Part shown: piece by piece, positions 36,991 to 46,283 of the stretch
Position numbering within the stretch: the stretch's first letter is position 1
Layout: each line of letters begins with the position of its first letter
Source of the DNA: Shinella sp. H4-D48
Lineage (GTDB): Bacteria; Pseudomonadota; Alphaproteobacteria; Rhizobiales; Rhizobiaceae
Length of the DNA: 64,000 bases
Direction: 5' to 3'
Assembly (NCBI RefSeq): GCF_022637395.1
Contig: NZ_CP093337.1
Span: 1,286,001-1,350,000 of the forward strand
Translations under genes and position numbers: made by a program
Notes under the pieces: model-generated
Seen by the model: only the letters and a program-made list of their open reading frames with translations
Databases searched by the model: none
Told to the model about the DNA's origin: nothing

Positions 36991-39034
36991 TCAGGCTGCT
37001 GAGCGGTTTTTTCAGCAACTGCTCGCGAATGGAGCCTTCGCGGCGCGGTTCCTGCTGCTCGCCGAAGGCAGGGCGGGGCGGCTGGCGGTAGGGATCGGCC
37101 TCCGGGCGACGGGGTTCTGGCGCGAGCTCGCGGCGAATGGAATCGAAGCGCTCGTTCGCCGGCGGCTGGTATGCGCTGCTGGCGCCGGGCAGCATGTCGG
37201 GCCGGTAGGGCTCGTGCGCAGCGGGCTGTGGCGCCTGACGCGCCTCGGCTTGCAGCGTATCGATGTAGTCTTCCTCGTCCTCGTAAGGCGCGTCCTCGTA
37301 TCCGCTTGTTGTGGCGGCGCCCGTATCGCGCGCCGCGAGATAGGATGACTGGAAGCCGGAAATGTCGGGGCCTGCAACCGACCGCATGCGCGCGACGATG
37401 GAGCGAAGATCGACGCTTTGCGGCGTTTCGTCCGTATGCCTGTTGCCGGCGCCGTTGGCCTTGGGCAGACGGTTCAGGTCGACACGGGCGAAGCGCATGC
37501 GCATGGGCACCGCCACCGCCTCGCCGAAGGCGATGGCCTCACCATTGCCGATCGAGGAGATGAAGCTGGTCGTGGACGAGGACGAATTCGGGATTGCGGA
37601 GCGGATGATGTCCTGGTCGCGATCGTTGGCAAGCCGCATTGCGAAGATCGTCGAGCACTGGGAGAGGATCGTCGGATCGAGTTCACCGGGCCGCTGCGTG
37701 ATGATGCCGAGCGATACGCCGTACTTGCGGCCTTCCTTGGCGATGCGGGCAATGGCCTGGCGCGTCGGCGTGAAGCCAAGATTGGGATCGGCGGGCACGT
37801 AGCGGTGCGCTTCCTCGCAGACCACGAGCATGTGCACGCCGCCATGGCTCCACAGGCCGATTTCGAAGGCCATGCGGCAAAGCACCGACGCCACCGAGTT
37901 CACCACTTCCGAAGGGATACCGGCGAGCTGGAAGGTCGTTACAGGCTGGCCTTCGCCGGGAATGCGGAAAATCCGGGCGATGGTGTCGAGGATGGTGTCG
38001 GTGATCGTGTTCGAGGAGAACATGAAGTGGTAGCGCGGATCGTTGATCGCCGACATGATCTTGCTCTTGAGCGAGCGCAAATGCGGCTTTTCCGCCCGTC
38101 CCTCGAGACGGCCGATCCGTTCGTCGACCAGCGCCAGAAGGTCGGCCACGCGGAAGGGCACCGGCGTATCGGCGGTGATGGAGCTTTTTTCGCTTGTGCG
38201 GCGCATCAGGCCGCTTTCGGGCGAGCCGCGGAAAGCACGCTTGGCCTCCGGGATCAGGTCGCGCAGGATGTCCATCTCCTCCGGCACAGGCGGTCGGCCG
38301 CGGAAGATCACCTCCGCGAATTCCTCCAGGCGGAACAGCCAGAAGGGCAGGTCGAGCGTATCCGTATCGATGACCATGGCGAGATCGCCGAAGGCAGAGG
38401 CGAATTCGTTGTGCGGGTCTAGAATGAGAACGCGCAGCTGCGGATCGGCTTGGATCGCCTTGTGAAGCAGGAGGGTGACGGCGGTGGACTTGCCGACGCC
38501 CGTCGTTCCGACGATGGCGAAGTGTTTCTCCAGCATGGATGGCACATGGATGGTGGCGTCGATCTGCTCGTCCTGCGTGAGCTTGCCGATGGTGCAGACA
38601 TCGTCCTTGCCGGTATCGTAGACTTTCGCCAGATCCGAGGCTCGAATCCTGTGGGCGATGGCCCCGAGATAAGGATATTCGCTGATGCCGGCTGAAAAGT
38701 CCTCGCGACCGTCGGCGCTGACGCGCACCTCGCCCATCAACTCGACTTCGACATGGAACGTCGTGTCCTGGTTTTCGATCCAGCCCTGCTGGTTGGTGGC
38801 CATCGAATAGACGAGTGCGACGATACGGTTGCGCCCGACGGAGATCGAGACAAGGCGGCCGACAGCCCACAGTTCCGTAAGGGAGGTTTCTCCGCCTTCG
38901 GCTGTGGCGCAGATGGTGGCGCGCGACCCGCTGCAAGCAACGACACGGCCCAGCATCCGGTTTCCGGCGGCCATCTCATCCCGGCGTTCCTGTTCGCCGG
39001 CGGTGATCGACATCTGAAAATCGTTGTTCAGCAA
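36980..39034 (-). CDS. HerA-like ATPase/helicase
   Basis: A 684-residue ring-type ATPase of the HerA/FtsK superfamily. An N-terminal HAS-barrel-like domain (MLGRVVACSGSRATICATAE) is followed by Walker A HFAIVGTTGVGKSTAVTLLLH, RVLILDPHNEFASAF, Walker B MLVVCEEAHRYVP, and the motif IITQRPGELDPTILSQCSTIFAMRL. The last 130 residues are Pro/Glu/Arg-rich and probably disordered. HerA usually works with NurA in DNA end resection; no nurA gene is nearby, so the bacterial stand-alone form is likely. The TTG start has AAGGAG 8 bases upstream. Confidence 0.85.
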   Translation of the reverse strand: MLNNDFQMSITAGEQERRDEMAAGNRMLGRVVACSGSRATICATAEGGETSLTELWAVGRLVSISVGRNRIVALVYSMATNQQGWIENQDTTFHVEVELMGEVRVSADGREDFSAGISEYPYLGAIAHRIRASDLAKVYDTGKDDVCTIGKLTQDEQIDATIHVPSMLEKHFAIVGTTGVGKSTAVTLLLHKAIQADPQLRVLILDPHNEFASAFGDLAMVIDTDTLDLPFWLFRLEEFAEVIFRGRPPVPEEMDILRDLIPEAKRAFRGSPESGLMRRTSEKSSITADTPVPFRVADLLALVDERIGRLEGRAEKPHLRSLKSKIMSAINDPRYHFMFSSNTITDTILDTIARIFRIPGEGQPVTTFQLAGIPSEVVNSVASVLCRMAFEIGLWSHGGVHMLVVCEEAHRYVPADPNLGFTPTRQAIARIAKEGRKYGVSLGIITQRPGELDPTILSQCSTIFAMRLANDRDQDIIRSAIPNSSSSTTSFISSIGNGEAIAFGEAVAVPMRMRFARVDLNRLPKANGAGNRHTDETPQSVDLRSIVARMRSVAGPDISGFQSSYLAARDTGAATTSGYEDAPYEDEEDYIDTLQAEARQAPQPAAHEPYRPDMLPGASSAYQPPANERFDSIRRELAPEPRRPEADPYRQPPRPAFGEQQEPRREGSIREQLLKKPLSSLIRR

Positions 39035-39168
39035 ATCCGGCGCTCCTTGCCTCCGATCTCTTACTTTAGGGAATCCGGCTTAATAACCCGTTTCCGGTTG
39101 TGGCCGGTTTCAATGGCTTTGGCGGCGCCGTTGTTCCTGATCGTGGCAGTCGAGTGGGCGGAAAGGCG

Positions 39169-39197
39169 TTGACGTGCATTCGATTTGCCGTTAACAC
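39169..39197 (+). promoter_or_regulatory. Predicted promoter of the ilvBN operon
   Basis: TTGACG (39169-39174), a 17-base spacer, TAACAC (39192-39197). Transcription would start at about 39204-39206, on or within two bases of the leader-peptide ATG. Confidence 0.65.
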
Positions 39198-39205
39198 TCC
39201 GCACC

Positions 39206-39265
39206 ATGAATAACTTCACGACGATCATTCTTGTGGTGGGAAGGCGCATGGGCAGGATGGTGTAA
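39206..39265 (+). CDS. ilvL: ilv operon leader peptide
   Basis: A 19-residue frame, MNNFTTIILVVGRRMGRMV, containing consecutive Ile-Ile-Leu-Val-Val codons. This is the pattern of attenuation peptides whose translation stalls when branched-chain aminoacyl-tRNAs run short. It has no Shine-Dalgarno sequence; the predicted start of transcription falls at or next to its ATG, so it may be translated as a leaderless frame, as I recall for trpL of Sinorhizobium. The stop codon lies inside the loop of the first hairpin. Confidence 0.8.
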   Translation: MNNFTTIILVVGRRMGRMV

Positions 39266-39321
39266 CCATCCGGCGAAAGCACCCATGCGCGGTAAGCAGG
39301 CTCCTCCAGGGGCCTTTTTTT
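39244..39321 (+). terminator. Transcription attenuator of the ilvBN operon
   Basis: An outer stem pairs GCGCATGGG (39244-39252) with CCCATGCGC (39282-39290). Inside it GGATGG (39255-39260) pairs with CCATCC (39266-39271). Next comes a terminator: AGGCTCC (39298-39304), loop TCCA, GGGGCCT (39309-39315) and seven T to 39321. A ribosome stalled on the Ile/Leu/Val codons would cover the region just before the outer stem and change the folding. I could not identify a definite antiterminator pairing by eye. Confidence 0.8.
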
Positions 39322-39379
39322 ATGCCCGAAAATTCTATAAGCACCCCGACAATACGAAAGAAACGGACGGAAACATCCG

Positions 39380-41158
39380 ATGAGCGGAACAGAAAATCAG
39401 ATGACGGGCGCCGAAATTGTCTTGCAGGCCCTGAAAGACAACGGCGTTGAACATATCTTCGGCTATCCGGGCGGTGCTGTCCTGCCGATCTATGACGAGA
39501 TCTTCCAGCAGGACGACATCGAGCATATCCTCGTGCGTCACGAGCAGGGTGCCGGCCACATGGCCGAAGGCTATGCCCGCTCCACTGGCAAGGTCGGCGT
39601 CATGCTCGTCACCTCCGGTCCCGGCGCGACCAATGCCGTCACGCCGTTGCAGGATGCGCTGATGGATTCGATCCCGCTCGTCTGCCTCACCGGCCAGGTT
39701 CCGACCACGCTCATCGGATCCGATGCCTTCCAGGAATGCGACACGGTCGGCATCACGCGCCCCTGCACCAAGCACAACTGGCTGGTCAAGGACGTCAACG
39801 ATCTCGCCCGCATCATCCATGAGGCCTTCCGCATCGCGCAGTCCGGCCGCCCGGGCCCTGTCGTCGTCGATATCCCGAAGGATGTGCAGTTTGCGACCGG
39901 CATCTACACGCCGCCATCCGCAGCGCCCATCCAGAAGAGCTACCAGCCGAAGACCTCCGGCGACGCGCGCGCCATCGAGGCGGCGATCAGCCTGATGAAG
40001 GGGGCCCGCCGTCCCGTCATCTATTCCGGCGGCGGCGTGGTGAATTCCGGTCCGGAAGCCTCGCGCCTGCTGCGCGAACTGGTCGAGATCACTGGCTTCC
40101 CGATCACGTCGACGCTGATGGGCCTGGGCGCCTATCCGGCATCGGGCAAGAACTGGCTGGGCATGCTCGGCATGCACGGCTCCTACGAGGCGAACATGGC
40201 GATGCATGATTGCGATGTCATGGTCTGCATCGGCGCGCGTTTCGACGACCGCATCACCGGCCGCCTCAACGCGTTCTCGCCGAATTCGAAGAAGATCCAT
40301 ATCGACATCGACCCGTCCTCGATCAACAAGAACGTTCGTGTCGATGTACCGATCCTGGGCGACGTCGGCGCCGTCCTGGAGGACATGGTCCGCCAATGGC
40401 GCGCCGGTTCGAAGACGTATGACAAGGCCATCCAGGCGGACTGGTGGACGTCGATTGCCAAGTGGCGTGCCCGCAACTCGTTTGCCTACAAGGCGAGCGA
40501 CGACGTGATCATGCCGCAATATGCCATCCAGCGTCTCTACGAGCTGACCAAGGATCGCGACACCTACATCACGACGGAAGTCGGTCAGCACCAGATGTGG
40601 GCTGCGCAGTTCTACGGCTTCGAGCAGCCCAACCGCTGGATGACCTCGGGCGGCCTCGGCACGATGGGCTACGGCTTCCCGGCGGCGATCGGCGTGCAGG
40701 TCGCGCACCGTGACAGCCTCGTCATCGACATCGCCGGCGATGCCTCCATCCAGATGTGCATTCAGGAGATGAGCTGTGCGGTTCAGTATAACCTGCCCGT
40801 CAAGATCTTCATCCTGAACAACCAGTACATGGGCATGGTACGCCAGTGGCAGCAGCTGCTGCACGGCAACCGTCTGTCGAACTCCTATACGGAGGCGATG
40901 CCCGATTTCGTCAAGCTGGCGGAAGCCTATGGCGGCGTGGGCATTGCCTGCGACAAGCCCGGTGATCTGGATGCGGCCATCCAGGAAATGATCGACGTCA
41001 AGCGTCCGGTCATCTTCGATTGCCGCGTCGCAAACCTCGCCAACTGCTTCCCGATGATCCCGTCGGGCAAGGCGCATAACGAAATGCTGTTGCCCGATGA
41101 AGCCACGGACGAGGCGGTTGCCAACGCGATTGACGCCAAGGGCCGCCAGCTCGTTTGA
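39380..41158 (+). CDS. ilvB: Acetolactate synthase, large catalytic subunit
   Basis: A 592-residue thiamine-diphosphate enzyme making acetolactate or acetohydroxybutyrate, the first common step to valine, leucine and isoleucine. The N-terminal cofactor motif is FGYPGGAVLPIYDE...VRHEQGAGHMAEGYAR with the catalytic glutamate. The C-terminal ThDP/metal motif is IDIAGDASIQMCIQEMSCAVQYNLPVKIFILNNQ. The regulatory subunit follows 16 bases downstream. The gene is often called ilvI or ilvG in rhizobia. Expression is likely controlled by the upstream attenuator. Confidence 0.96.
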   Translation: MSGTENQMTGAEIVLQALKDNGVEHIFGYPGGAVLPIYDEIFQQDDIEHILVRHEQGAGHMAEGYARSTGKVGVMLVTSGPGATNAVTPLQDALMDSIPLVCLTGQVPTTLIGSDAFQECDTVGITRPCTKHNWLVKDVNDLARIIHEAFRIAQSGRPGPVVVDIPKDVQFATGIYTPPSAAPIQKSYQPKTSGDARAIEAAISLMKGARRPVIYSGGGVVNSGPEASRLLRELVEITGFPITSTLMGLGAYPASGKNWLGMLGMHGSYEANMAMHDCDVMVCIGARFDDRITGRLNAFSPNSKKIHIDIDPSSINKNVRVDVPILGDVGAVLEDMVRQWRAGSKTYDKAIQADWWTSIAKWRARNSFAYKASDDVIMPQYAIQRLYELTKDRDTYITTEVGQHQMWAAQFYGFEQPNRWMTSGGLGTMGYGFPAAIGVQVAHRDSLVIDIAGDASIQMCIQEMSCAVQYNLPVKIFILNNQYMGMVRQWQQLLHGNRLSNSYTEAMPDFVKLAEAYGGVGIACDKPGDLDAAIQEMIDVKRPVIFDCRVANLANCFPMIPSGKAHNEMLLPDEATDEAVANAIDAKGRQLV

Positions 41159-41174
41159 TGAAGAGGTAGATTCC

Positions 41175-41747
41175 ATGAACGCACACCTACAGCCCACCGG
41201 TTCCGCTTACTTCATCGCCGCCGAGACGCAGGTCGCGGAGAGCCACACGCTCTCCGTCCTGGTCGACAACGAGCCGGGCGTGCTTGCGCGCGTCATCGGC
41301 CTGTTTTCGGGCCGCGGCTACAACATCGAGAGCCTGACGGTTTCCGAGACCGAGCACGAGGCGCATCTGTCGCGCATCACCATCGTGACGCGCGGCACGC
41401 CCGGCGTGCTGGAGCAGATCAAGTCGCAGCTCGAGCGCATCGTGCCGGTTCACCGCGTGGTCGATCTGACCGTGCGGGCCAAGGCCATGGGCCAGGAACG
41501 GCCAATCGAGCGTGAAGTCGCGCTGGTGAAGGTCGGCGGCTCCGGCGAAATGCGGGCCGAAACGCTGCGCCTCGCCGATGCCTTCCACGCCAAGGTCGTC
41601 GACGCCACCGTCGATCACTTCATCCTGGAGATCACCGGCAAGTCGTCCAAGGTCGACCAGTTCGTGGCCGTCATGAAGCCGCTCGGCCTCATCGAAGTGT
41701 GCCGCACGGGCATTGCCGCGATGAACCGTGGCTCCCAGGGCATGTAA
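41175..41747 (+). CDS. ilvN: Acetolactate synthase, small regulatory subunit
   Basis: A 190-residue subunit conferring activity and valine feedback on the large subunit. The N-terminal ACT domain reads SHTLSVLVDNEPGVLARVIGLFSGRGYNIESLTVSETE, and the second domain includes REVALVKV and the ending GLIEVCRTGIAAMNRG. Start ATG 41175 has AAGAGGT upstream. The length equals the long small-subunit type (ilvH/ilvN). It ends the operon before a strong terminator. Confidence 0.95.
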   Translation: MNAHLQPTGSAYFIAAETQVAESHTLSVLVDNEPGVLARVIGLFSGRGYNIESLTVSETEHEAHLSRITIVTRGTPGVLEQIKSQLERIVPVHRVVDLTVRAKAMGQERPIEREVALVKVGGSGEMRAETLRLADAFHAKVVDATVDHFILEITGKSSKVDQFVAVMKPLGLIEVCRTGIAAMNRGSQGM

Positions 41748-41795
41748 TCGCCGCCGCGCTTCGCTTAGGCGAGCGCGGGAGAACGTCGAAAAATG

Positions 41796-41828
41796 AAAAG
41801 GCTTTCCGGTCGAACGGAAAGCCTTTTT
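41796..41828. terminator. Bidirectional terminator after ilvN
   Basis: A 12-bp perfect stem (AAAGGCTTTCCG with CGGAAAGCCTTT, loop GTCGAA) with T on one side and A on the other, between the convergent ilvN and aldo/keto reductase genes. Confidence 0.93.
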
Positions 41829-41832
41829 CGTT

Positions 41833-42678
41833 TCAGATCATCTCCAGCGGCCGCTTGCGCGTCGGTGGCGGAAAAGCCTCGTCGAGCAGGCGCAGGTCTT
41901 CTGATGTAAGACGGATCTCCGATGCCTTGAAATTCTCGCGCACGCGCTCCGGTGAGCCGGATTTCGGAATGGCGATCACGCCGGCCTTGGTGAGCAGGAA
42001 GGCGAGCGCGATCTGCGCGCTGCCGGCATTGTGAATGCGGCCGATTTCTTCCAGCACCGGATGCCCGAGCAGACGGCCCTCGTCCAGCGGCGAATAGGCC
42101 ATGACGGGGATGCCCTGCACCTGGCTCCAGCGCAGCAGATCATACTCTATGCCGCGGCGGGCGAGGTTGTAGAGCACCTGGTTTGCCATCGGGCGCGCGG
42201 GTTCAGCGACGCCGAGCAATTCCTTCATGTCCGATTCGTCGAAGTTCGAAACGCCCCAGGCGCCGATCTTGCCGTCTGCCCTCAGGCGTTCGAAGGCTTC
42301 GACAGTGTCGGCGAGCGGATACCGCCCGCGCCAGTGCAGCAGGTAGAGGTCGATATGGTCGGTCCCGAGCCGCTCAAGGCTGGCCTCGCAGGCCGCGATC
42401 GTGCCAGCGCGGCTGGCATTGTGTGGCAGGACCTTGCTGACGAGGAACACTTCGTCGCGCCGGCCCCGGATGGCCTCGCCGACAACCGTTTCGGCGCCGC
42501 CATCGGCATACATTTCCGCCGTGTCGATGACCGTCATGCCAAGATCGAGCCCGGCGCGCAGGCTTGCCGCTTCTTGCGCCGCCGATGCCCGGCTTTCACC
42601 CATGTGCCATGTCCCGAGGCCGAGGGCGGGCACCTGTCGTCCGCCGGGAAGGGTCACTGCCGGTAGTTCCGCTTTCAT
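41833..42678 (-). CDS. Aldo/keto reductase
   Basis: A 281-residue NADPH-dependent reductase. The catalytic tetrad is visible as the Asp and Tyr of DTAEMYADG, the Lys of LVSKVLP and the His of LLHWRG. NADP-binding residues are in [17 protein letters not shown]. Start ATG 42678 has GGAG at 6-base spacing; ATG 42690 is in frame upstream. The physiological carbonyl substrate is unknown; methylglyoxal-like aldehydes are common for this subgroup. It is divergent from the LysE gene. Confidence 0.9.
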   Translation of the reverse strand: MKAELPAVTLPGGRQVPALGLGTWHMGESRASAAQEAASLRAGLDLGMTVIDTAEMYADGGAETVVGEAIRGRRDEVFLVSKVLPHNASRAGTIAACEASLERLGTDHIDLYLLHWRGRYPLADTVEAFERLRADGKIGAWGVSNFDESDMKELLGVAEPARPMANQVLYNLARRGIEYDLLRWSQVQGIPVMAYSPLDEGRLLGHPVLEEIGRIHNAGSAQIALAFLLTKAGVIAIPKSGSPERVRENFKASEIRLTSEDLRLLDEAFPPPTRKRPLEMI

Positions 42679-42795
42679 TTCGCGCTCCATCTGCCGTACC
42701 GCGTGCAATTGTATGCATGACAAGAATTGGCTGGTCGTTGCAAGGAGATGGACTATCAATCTGAAAAAAACAATCCGGATGCCCAGAGTTCTGCC

Positions 42796-43389
42796 ATGCA
42801 GGTCGAAATCTTTCTCGCGCTTCTCGTCTTCGCTTTTACCACGTCCATCACGCCGGGGCCGAACAACATGATGCTCTTCGCGTCGGGCGTGAACTTCGGC
42901 TTCGTGCGTACGATTCCGCATATGTGCGGCATTGGCCTGGGCTTTCTCTCGCTACTGCTTGCCGTCGGCTTCGGGCTCGGCGCGCTGCTGGAGACGGTGC
43001 CGCTCGTCTATACGGTGCTGAAGTTTGCAGGCGGGGCCTATCTGCTGTGGATCGCCTTCAAGATCGCGACGTCGCGCACGCTTGGCGAAGGCAAGGCCGG
43101 CGCGCGGCCCATGAGCCTCTTGGAGGCGGCCGCCTTTCAATGGGTAAACCCCAAGGCGTGGGTGATGGCCGTTTCCGCGATGGCTACCTATACCGATGCG
43201 GCGAACTATACGACGAGCGTCCTGATCGTCGGCGTCGCCTTTGCGCTAGTGAATTTCCCGAGCGTTTCCACCTGGGCCGGTTTCGGCTCGGCGCTGCGGC
43301 AATGGCTGTCCCATCCCGTTCGGCTGAAGTGGTTCAACATTTCCATGGCGCTTCTGCTCGTGGCGAGCCTCTGGCCGATGCTGCGATAA
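42796..43389 (+). CDS. LysE/RhtB-family exporter
   Basis: A 197-residue amino-acid exporter-type protein with about six membrane spans. The family signature is [20 protein letters not shown], and [14 protein letters not shown] is also typical. Start ATG 42796 was chosen from homology to the usual MQ..(F)LALLVFAF opening; the ribosome-binding site is weak. The nitrile hydratase genes begin 37 bases downstream, so the exporter may be read into that operon, although export of an amide or nitrile product is only speculation. Confidence 0.88.
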   Translation: MQVEIFLALLVFAFTTSITPGPNNMMLFASGVNFGFVRTIPHMCGIGLGFLSLLLAVGFGLGALLETVPLVYTVLKFAGGAYLLWIAFKIATSRTLGEGKAGARPMSLLEAAAFQWVNPKAWVMAVSAMATYTDAANYTTSVLIVGVAFALVNFPSVSTWAGFGSALRQWLSHPVRLKWFNISMALLLVASLWPMLR

Positions 43390-43426
43390 ATGCGCTAGAA
43401 GTGGGCCTCGAAGCGGAGGAACTGCC

Positions 43427-44056
43427 GTGTCGCACGATCACGACGACCATCACCACCATCACGACAACCATTTCTCGCCGATGGAAGCCCGCGTTCGCGC
43501 GCTCGAGACCATTTTGACGCAGAAGGGGCTGATCGATCCCAAGGCCATCGATGCGATCGTCGAGACCTATGAAACGAACATCGGTCCGCGCAATGGCGCG
43601 CGCGTCGTGGCGAAAGCCTGGGCGGAGCCGGATTTCGCGGACTGGCTGAAGCGCGATGCGACCGCGGCCATCGCCAGCCTCGGTTACACCGGCCGGCAGG
43701 GCGAACATATGCGGGCGGTCTTCAACGATGGAGAGACGCACAACCTCGTCGTCTGCACGCTTTGCTCCTGTTATCCGTGGTCGGTTCTCGGCCTACCGCC
43801 CGTCTGGTACAAGGCGCCCGCCTACCGGTCGCGTGCGGTGATCGACCCGCGCGGCGTGCTGGCGGAGTTCGGCGTGACCTTGCCCGGGGGCAAGAAGATC
43901 CGCGTCTGGGATTCGACGGCGGAGCTGCGCTATCTCGTCGTGCCCGAGCGGCCGGACGGAACGGATGGGCTGGACCAGGAGGCGCTCGCCGATCTCGTGA
44001 CGCGTGACGCCATGATCGGCACGGGGCTGGCGCTGGAACCGGAGGCCAGGGCATGA
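43427..44056 (+). CDS. nthA: Nitrile hydratase alpha subunit, cobalt type
   Basis: A 209-residue metal-binding subunit that hydrates nitriles to amides. The metal claw is [10 protein letters not shown] with Cys110, Cys113 and Cys115; threonine at position 111 marks the cobalt type (iron enzymes have serine). [14 protein letters not shown] and [10 protein letters not shown] also fit. The N-terminus carries a His-rich stretch ([12 protein letters not shown]) that might bind metal. GTG start 43427 is 7 bases after GGAGGA. Thiocyanate hydrolase gamma subunits share the claw, but the adjacent full-length beta subunit favours nitrile hydratase. Confidence 0.93.
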   Translation: MSHDHDDHHHHHDNHFSPMEARVRALETILTQKGLIDPKAIDAIVETYETNIGPRNGARVVAKAWAEPDFADWLKRDATAAIASLGYTGRQGEHMRAVFNDGETHNLVVCTLCSCYPWSVLGLPPVWYKAPAYRSRAVIDPRGVLAEFGVTLPGGKKIRVWDSTAELRYLVVPERPDGTDGLDQEALADLVTRDAMIGTGLALEPEARA

Positions 44057-44712
44057 ACGGACCGCACGATCTCGGCGGCCAGCATGGCTTCGGCCCGGTC
44101 GCGCCGGAGCCGAACGAACCTTATTTCCACGGCGATTGGGAAAAGCGGGCGCTGGGCGTGACACTCTCCTGCGGTGCGTTCGGCGCCTGGACCATCGACG
44201 AGAGCCGTCACGCGCGTGAGAACATCCCGCCCGCGACCTACCTTTCGGCGAGCTACTACGAAATCTGGATTCGCGCCCTGGAGACGCTGCTTGCGCGTCA
44301 CGGCTTTGTCAGTGCGGAGGAATTGTCGACGGGGCACATGCTGGAGAAGGGCGCTGCACCGAAGCGTGTTCTGACGGCGGACATGGTGCCCGCGGTTCTC
44401 GCCAAAGGCGGCCCTTGCGATCGGCCACTGGCGACAAAGCCCCGCTTTGCCGCCGGCGCACGCGTTCGCACCCGCAATTTCAATCCGACGACGCATACCC
44501 GCCTGCCGCGCTATGCCCGTGGCAAGGTCGGCGTGGTCGAGGCCCTGCAGGGTTCCTTCGTCTTCCCCGACGACAATGCACATGGTCGAGGCGAAAATCC
44601 TGAATGGGTATATACCGTCGTCTTTGACGGCGGCGAGATCTGGGGCGAGGATGCGGCAGACGGCCTCTCGGTCTCCATCGATGCCTGGGAGAGCTATCTT
44701 GAGCCGGTGTGA
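44053..44712 (+). CDS. nthB: Nitrile hydratase beta subunit
   Basis: A 219-residue partner that completes the active site. It opens [16 protein letters not shown], the conserved beta-subunit start, and has [14 protein letters not shown]. The C-terminal SH3-like domain begins [27 protein letters not shown] and ends [13 protein letters not shown]. Start ATG overlaps the alpha-subunit stop (ATGA), indicating coupled synthesis of an alpha/beta pair. Confidence 0.94.
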   Translation: MNGPHDLGGQHGFGPVAPEPNEPYFHGDWEKRALGVTLSCGAFGAWTIDESRHARENIPPATYLSASYYEIWIRALETLLARHGFVSAEELSTGHMLEKGAAPKRVLTADMVPAVLAKGGPCDRPLATKPRFAAGARVRTRNFNPTTHTRLPRYARGKVGVVEALQGSFVFPDDNAHGRGENPEWVYTVVFDGGEIWGEDAADGLSVSIDAWESYLEPV

Positions 44713-45055
44713 GACGCTTGCCGATTCGCCCGGCCTGCCGGTTTCGACCGAAGGCGAGCCGGTCTTTGCCGAGCCCTGGCAGGCGCAGGCCTTTGCCATG
44801 ACGGTTCGCCTGCATGAACAGTGTGTTTTCACCTGGGCGCAATGGGCCGAGGCGTTGTCGCGCGAAGTGCATCGGCCTGGCCGTGCGGTTGACGGCGCCG
44901 ACTATTTCGATTGCTGGGTTGCGGCCCTGTCGTCGCTCCTGTCGGAGCGTGGCGTGGTGAGCGAGGCGGAGCAGTCCGTTCTGTCCGACCGCTGGGCGCG
45001 CGCTGCCGAGGCGACGCCGCACGGCATGCCCATTCTGCTGGAAAACGCCGGTTAG
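44699..45055 (+). CDS. Nitrile hydratase accessory protein (cobalt insertion/activator)
   Basis: A 118-residue protein resembling the N-terminal half of the beta subunit (FAEPWQAQAFAMTVRLHEQCVFTWAQWAEALSREV...YFDCWVAALSSLL). Such proteins (P14K or NhlE type) escort the alpha subunit and load cobalt. TTG 44699 is the best start: GGGAGAG at 44687-44693 precedes it and it overlaps the beta-subunit end by 14 bases. Its stop shares bases with the stop of the convergent membrane protein gene. Confidence 0.88.
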   Translation: MSRCETLADSPGLPVSTEGEPVFAEPWQAQAFAMTVRLHEQCVFTWAQWAEALSREVHRPGRAVDGADYFDCWVAALSSLLSERGVVSEAEQSVLSDRWARAAEATPHGMPILLENAG

Positions 45056-46167
45056 GCGCGGTCCGCCACGAACCGCGCGAGCCAGGGGCCGATGATGGTC
45101 ACGAGGATGAGACGCGCCGTCTGGAGGGTCATCACGAAGGCTATGTCTACATTGCTGGACGCGGCGATGACGGCGATCGAGTCAAGACCGCCCGGGCTGG
45201 TTGCCAGATAGGCCGTCAGCGGATCGATGCCGAGCAGATAGATCAGCGATCCCGCAAGCAGGCCGGAAAATCCGATCAGCGCGAGGATCGACAGTATCGT
45301 GGGCACCAGCGCGCGGCGGGCGTGCATGAGAATTGCGCGGCTGAAGCCGAGGCCGATGTTCCAGCCAAGCAGGGTAAATGCGATGACGAGGAGCCAGTCC
45401 GGCAGCTCGATGGTGACGGTGCCCGAGGAATTCAGCACCGACGCCAGCGCGAAGGGTACGAGGAAAGCACCGGCGGGAACGCGCAGTCTCTGACCAATCA
45501 GGCCCGCGACGACGCCGATCGCCAGCATTGCTGCGAGCGGCAGCATCGGGACGGGCGTAAACCAGGCATGCGGCGGCACGGAGGCGCCGTCATGGCCGCC
45601 GAAATGGGCGACGAGCGTCGCAAAGCTCGCGACGAAAACGACGCGCAGATATTGCATGAAGGCCACGAGGCGGGCGTCCGCGCCATAGGCCTCCGCCATT
45701 ATCATCATGGTGGAAGCCGCGCCGGCCGAGGAGCCCCAGATCGCCGTCGTGCCGGGAAGGATGCCGGTGCGGGTGATCAGCCAGCCGGACAGCGTGCTCA
45801 TGCCGATGACCGACGTCACCACGAGCAGGATCAGCAGCCAGTTATCGAGGAAGGTGCCGACGAAATCCTTCGAAACGATGGACGCGATCATCAGCGCCAG
45901 CACGACCTGCACAAAAAAGAAGAAGAGGCGGGGCAGGCGGATCGTGCTGCCGGCGAGCGCGACAGCTATGCCGGCCAGCATCGGGCCGATCAGCAGGGCA
46001 GCCGGCAGGCCGGCAATTTCGAGCGGCACCGTGGTCAGCACGGAAAGGCCAGCGACGAAGCCCCATTGCAGCCAGGGTGGCAATCGGCCGATACCGGTCT
46101 GTCTGAGAGCGACTTCTTTCTGGTTTCGGGAAGGCACGTGGCGGCTCCGGGAACATCGGCCTTCCAT
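45052..46167 (-). CDS. AbrB-family (DUF4147-unrelated) multi-span membrane protein
   Basis: A 371-residue protein with about ten hydrophobic spans arranged as two similar halves, each with a GP-containing region (LPAALLIGPMLAGIAVALAG; GIDPLTAYLATSPGGLDSIAVIAA). It matches the family named AbrB or 'ammonia monooxygenase-like' (TIGR03082 type). Both names are misleading: there is no AbrB DNA-binding fold and no monooxygenase centre. A transport role is probable, substrate unknown. It overlaps the nitrile hydratase accessory gene by four bases at the stop codons. The start could also lie a few codons downstream of 46167. Confidence 0.8.
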   Translation of the reverse strand: MEGRCSRSRHVPSRNQKEVALRQTGIGRLPPWLQWGFVAGLSVLTTVPLEIAGLPAALLIGPMLAGIAVALAGSTIRLPRLFFFFVQVVLALMIASIVSKDFVGTFLDNWLLILLVVTSVIGMSTLSGWLITRTGILPGTTAIWGSSAGAASTMMIMAEAYGADARLVAFMQYLRVVFVASFATLVAHFGGHDGASVPPHAWFTPVPMLPLAAMLAIGVVAGLIGQRLRVPAGAFLVPFALASVLNSSGTVTIELPDWLLVIAFTLLGWNIGLGFSRAILMHARRALVPTILSILALIGFSGLLAGSLIYLLGIDPLTAYLATSPGGLDSIAVIAASSNVDIAFVMTLQTARLILVTIIGPWLARFVADRA

Positions 46168-46283
46168 ACCGCGTGATCTCCGGCGAAGACAGGGCGAAAT
46201 ATGGGGAGGGGTATTTTATACCTGCTTGTGAACTCATCGGCGTGCCCCTTGCTTCGCCGCCGCGAATCCTGCCAAGTCCCGCC

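Noticed and set aside
39335-41197. A 620-codon open frame opposite ilvB
   Set aside because: It is antisense to an unmistakable acetolactate synthase, has low-complexity composition, and would run through the attenuator region.
45052-46167. An AbrB DNA-binding regulator or ammonia monooxygenase
   Set aside because: The protein is almost all membrane spans; both names are inherited family labels, not supported functions.
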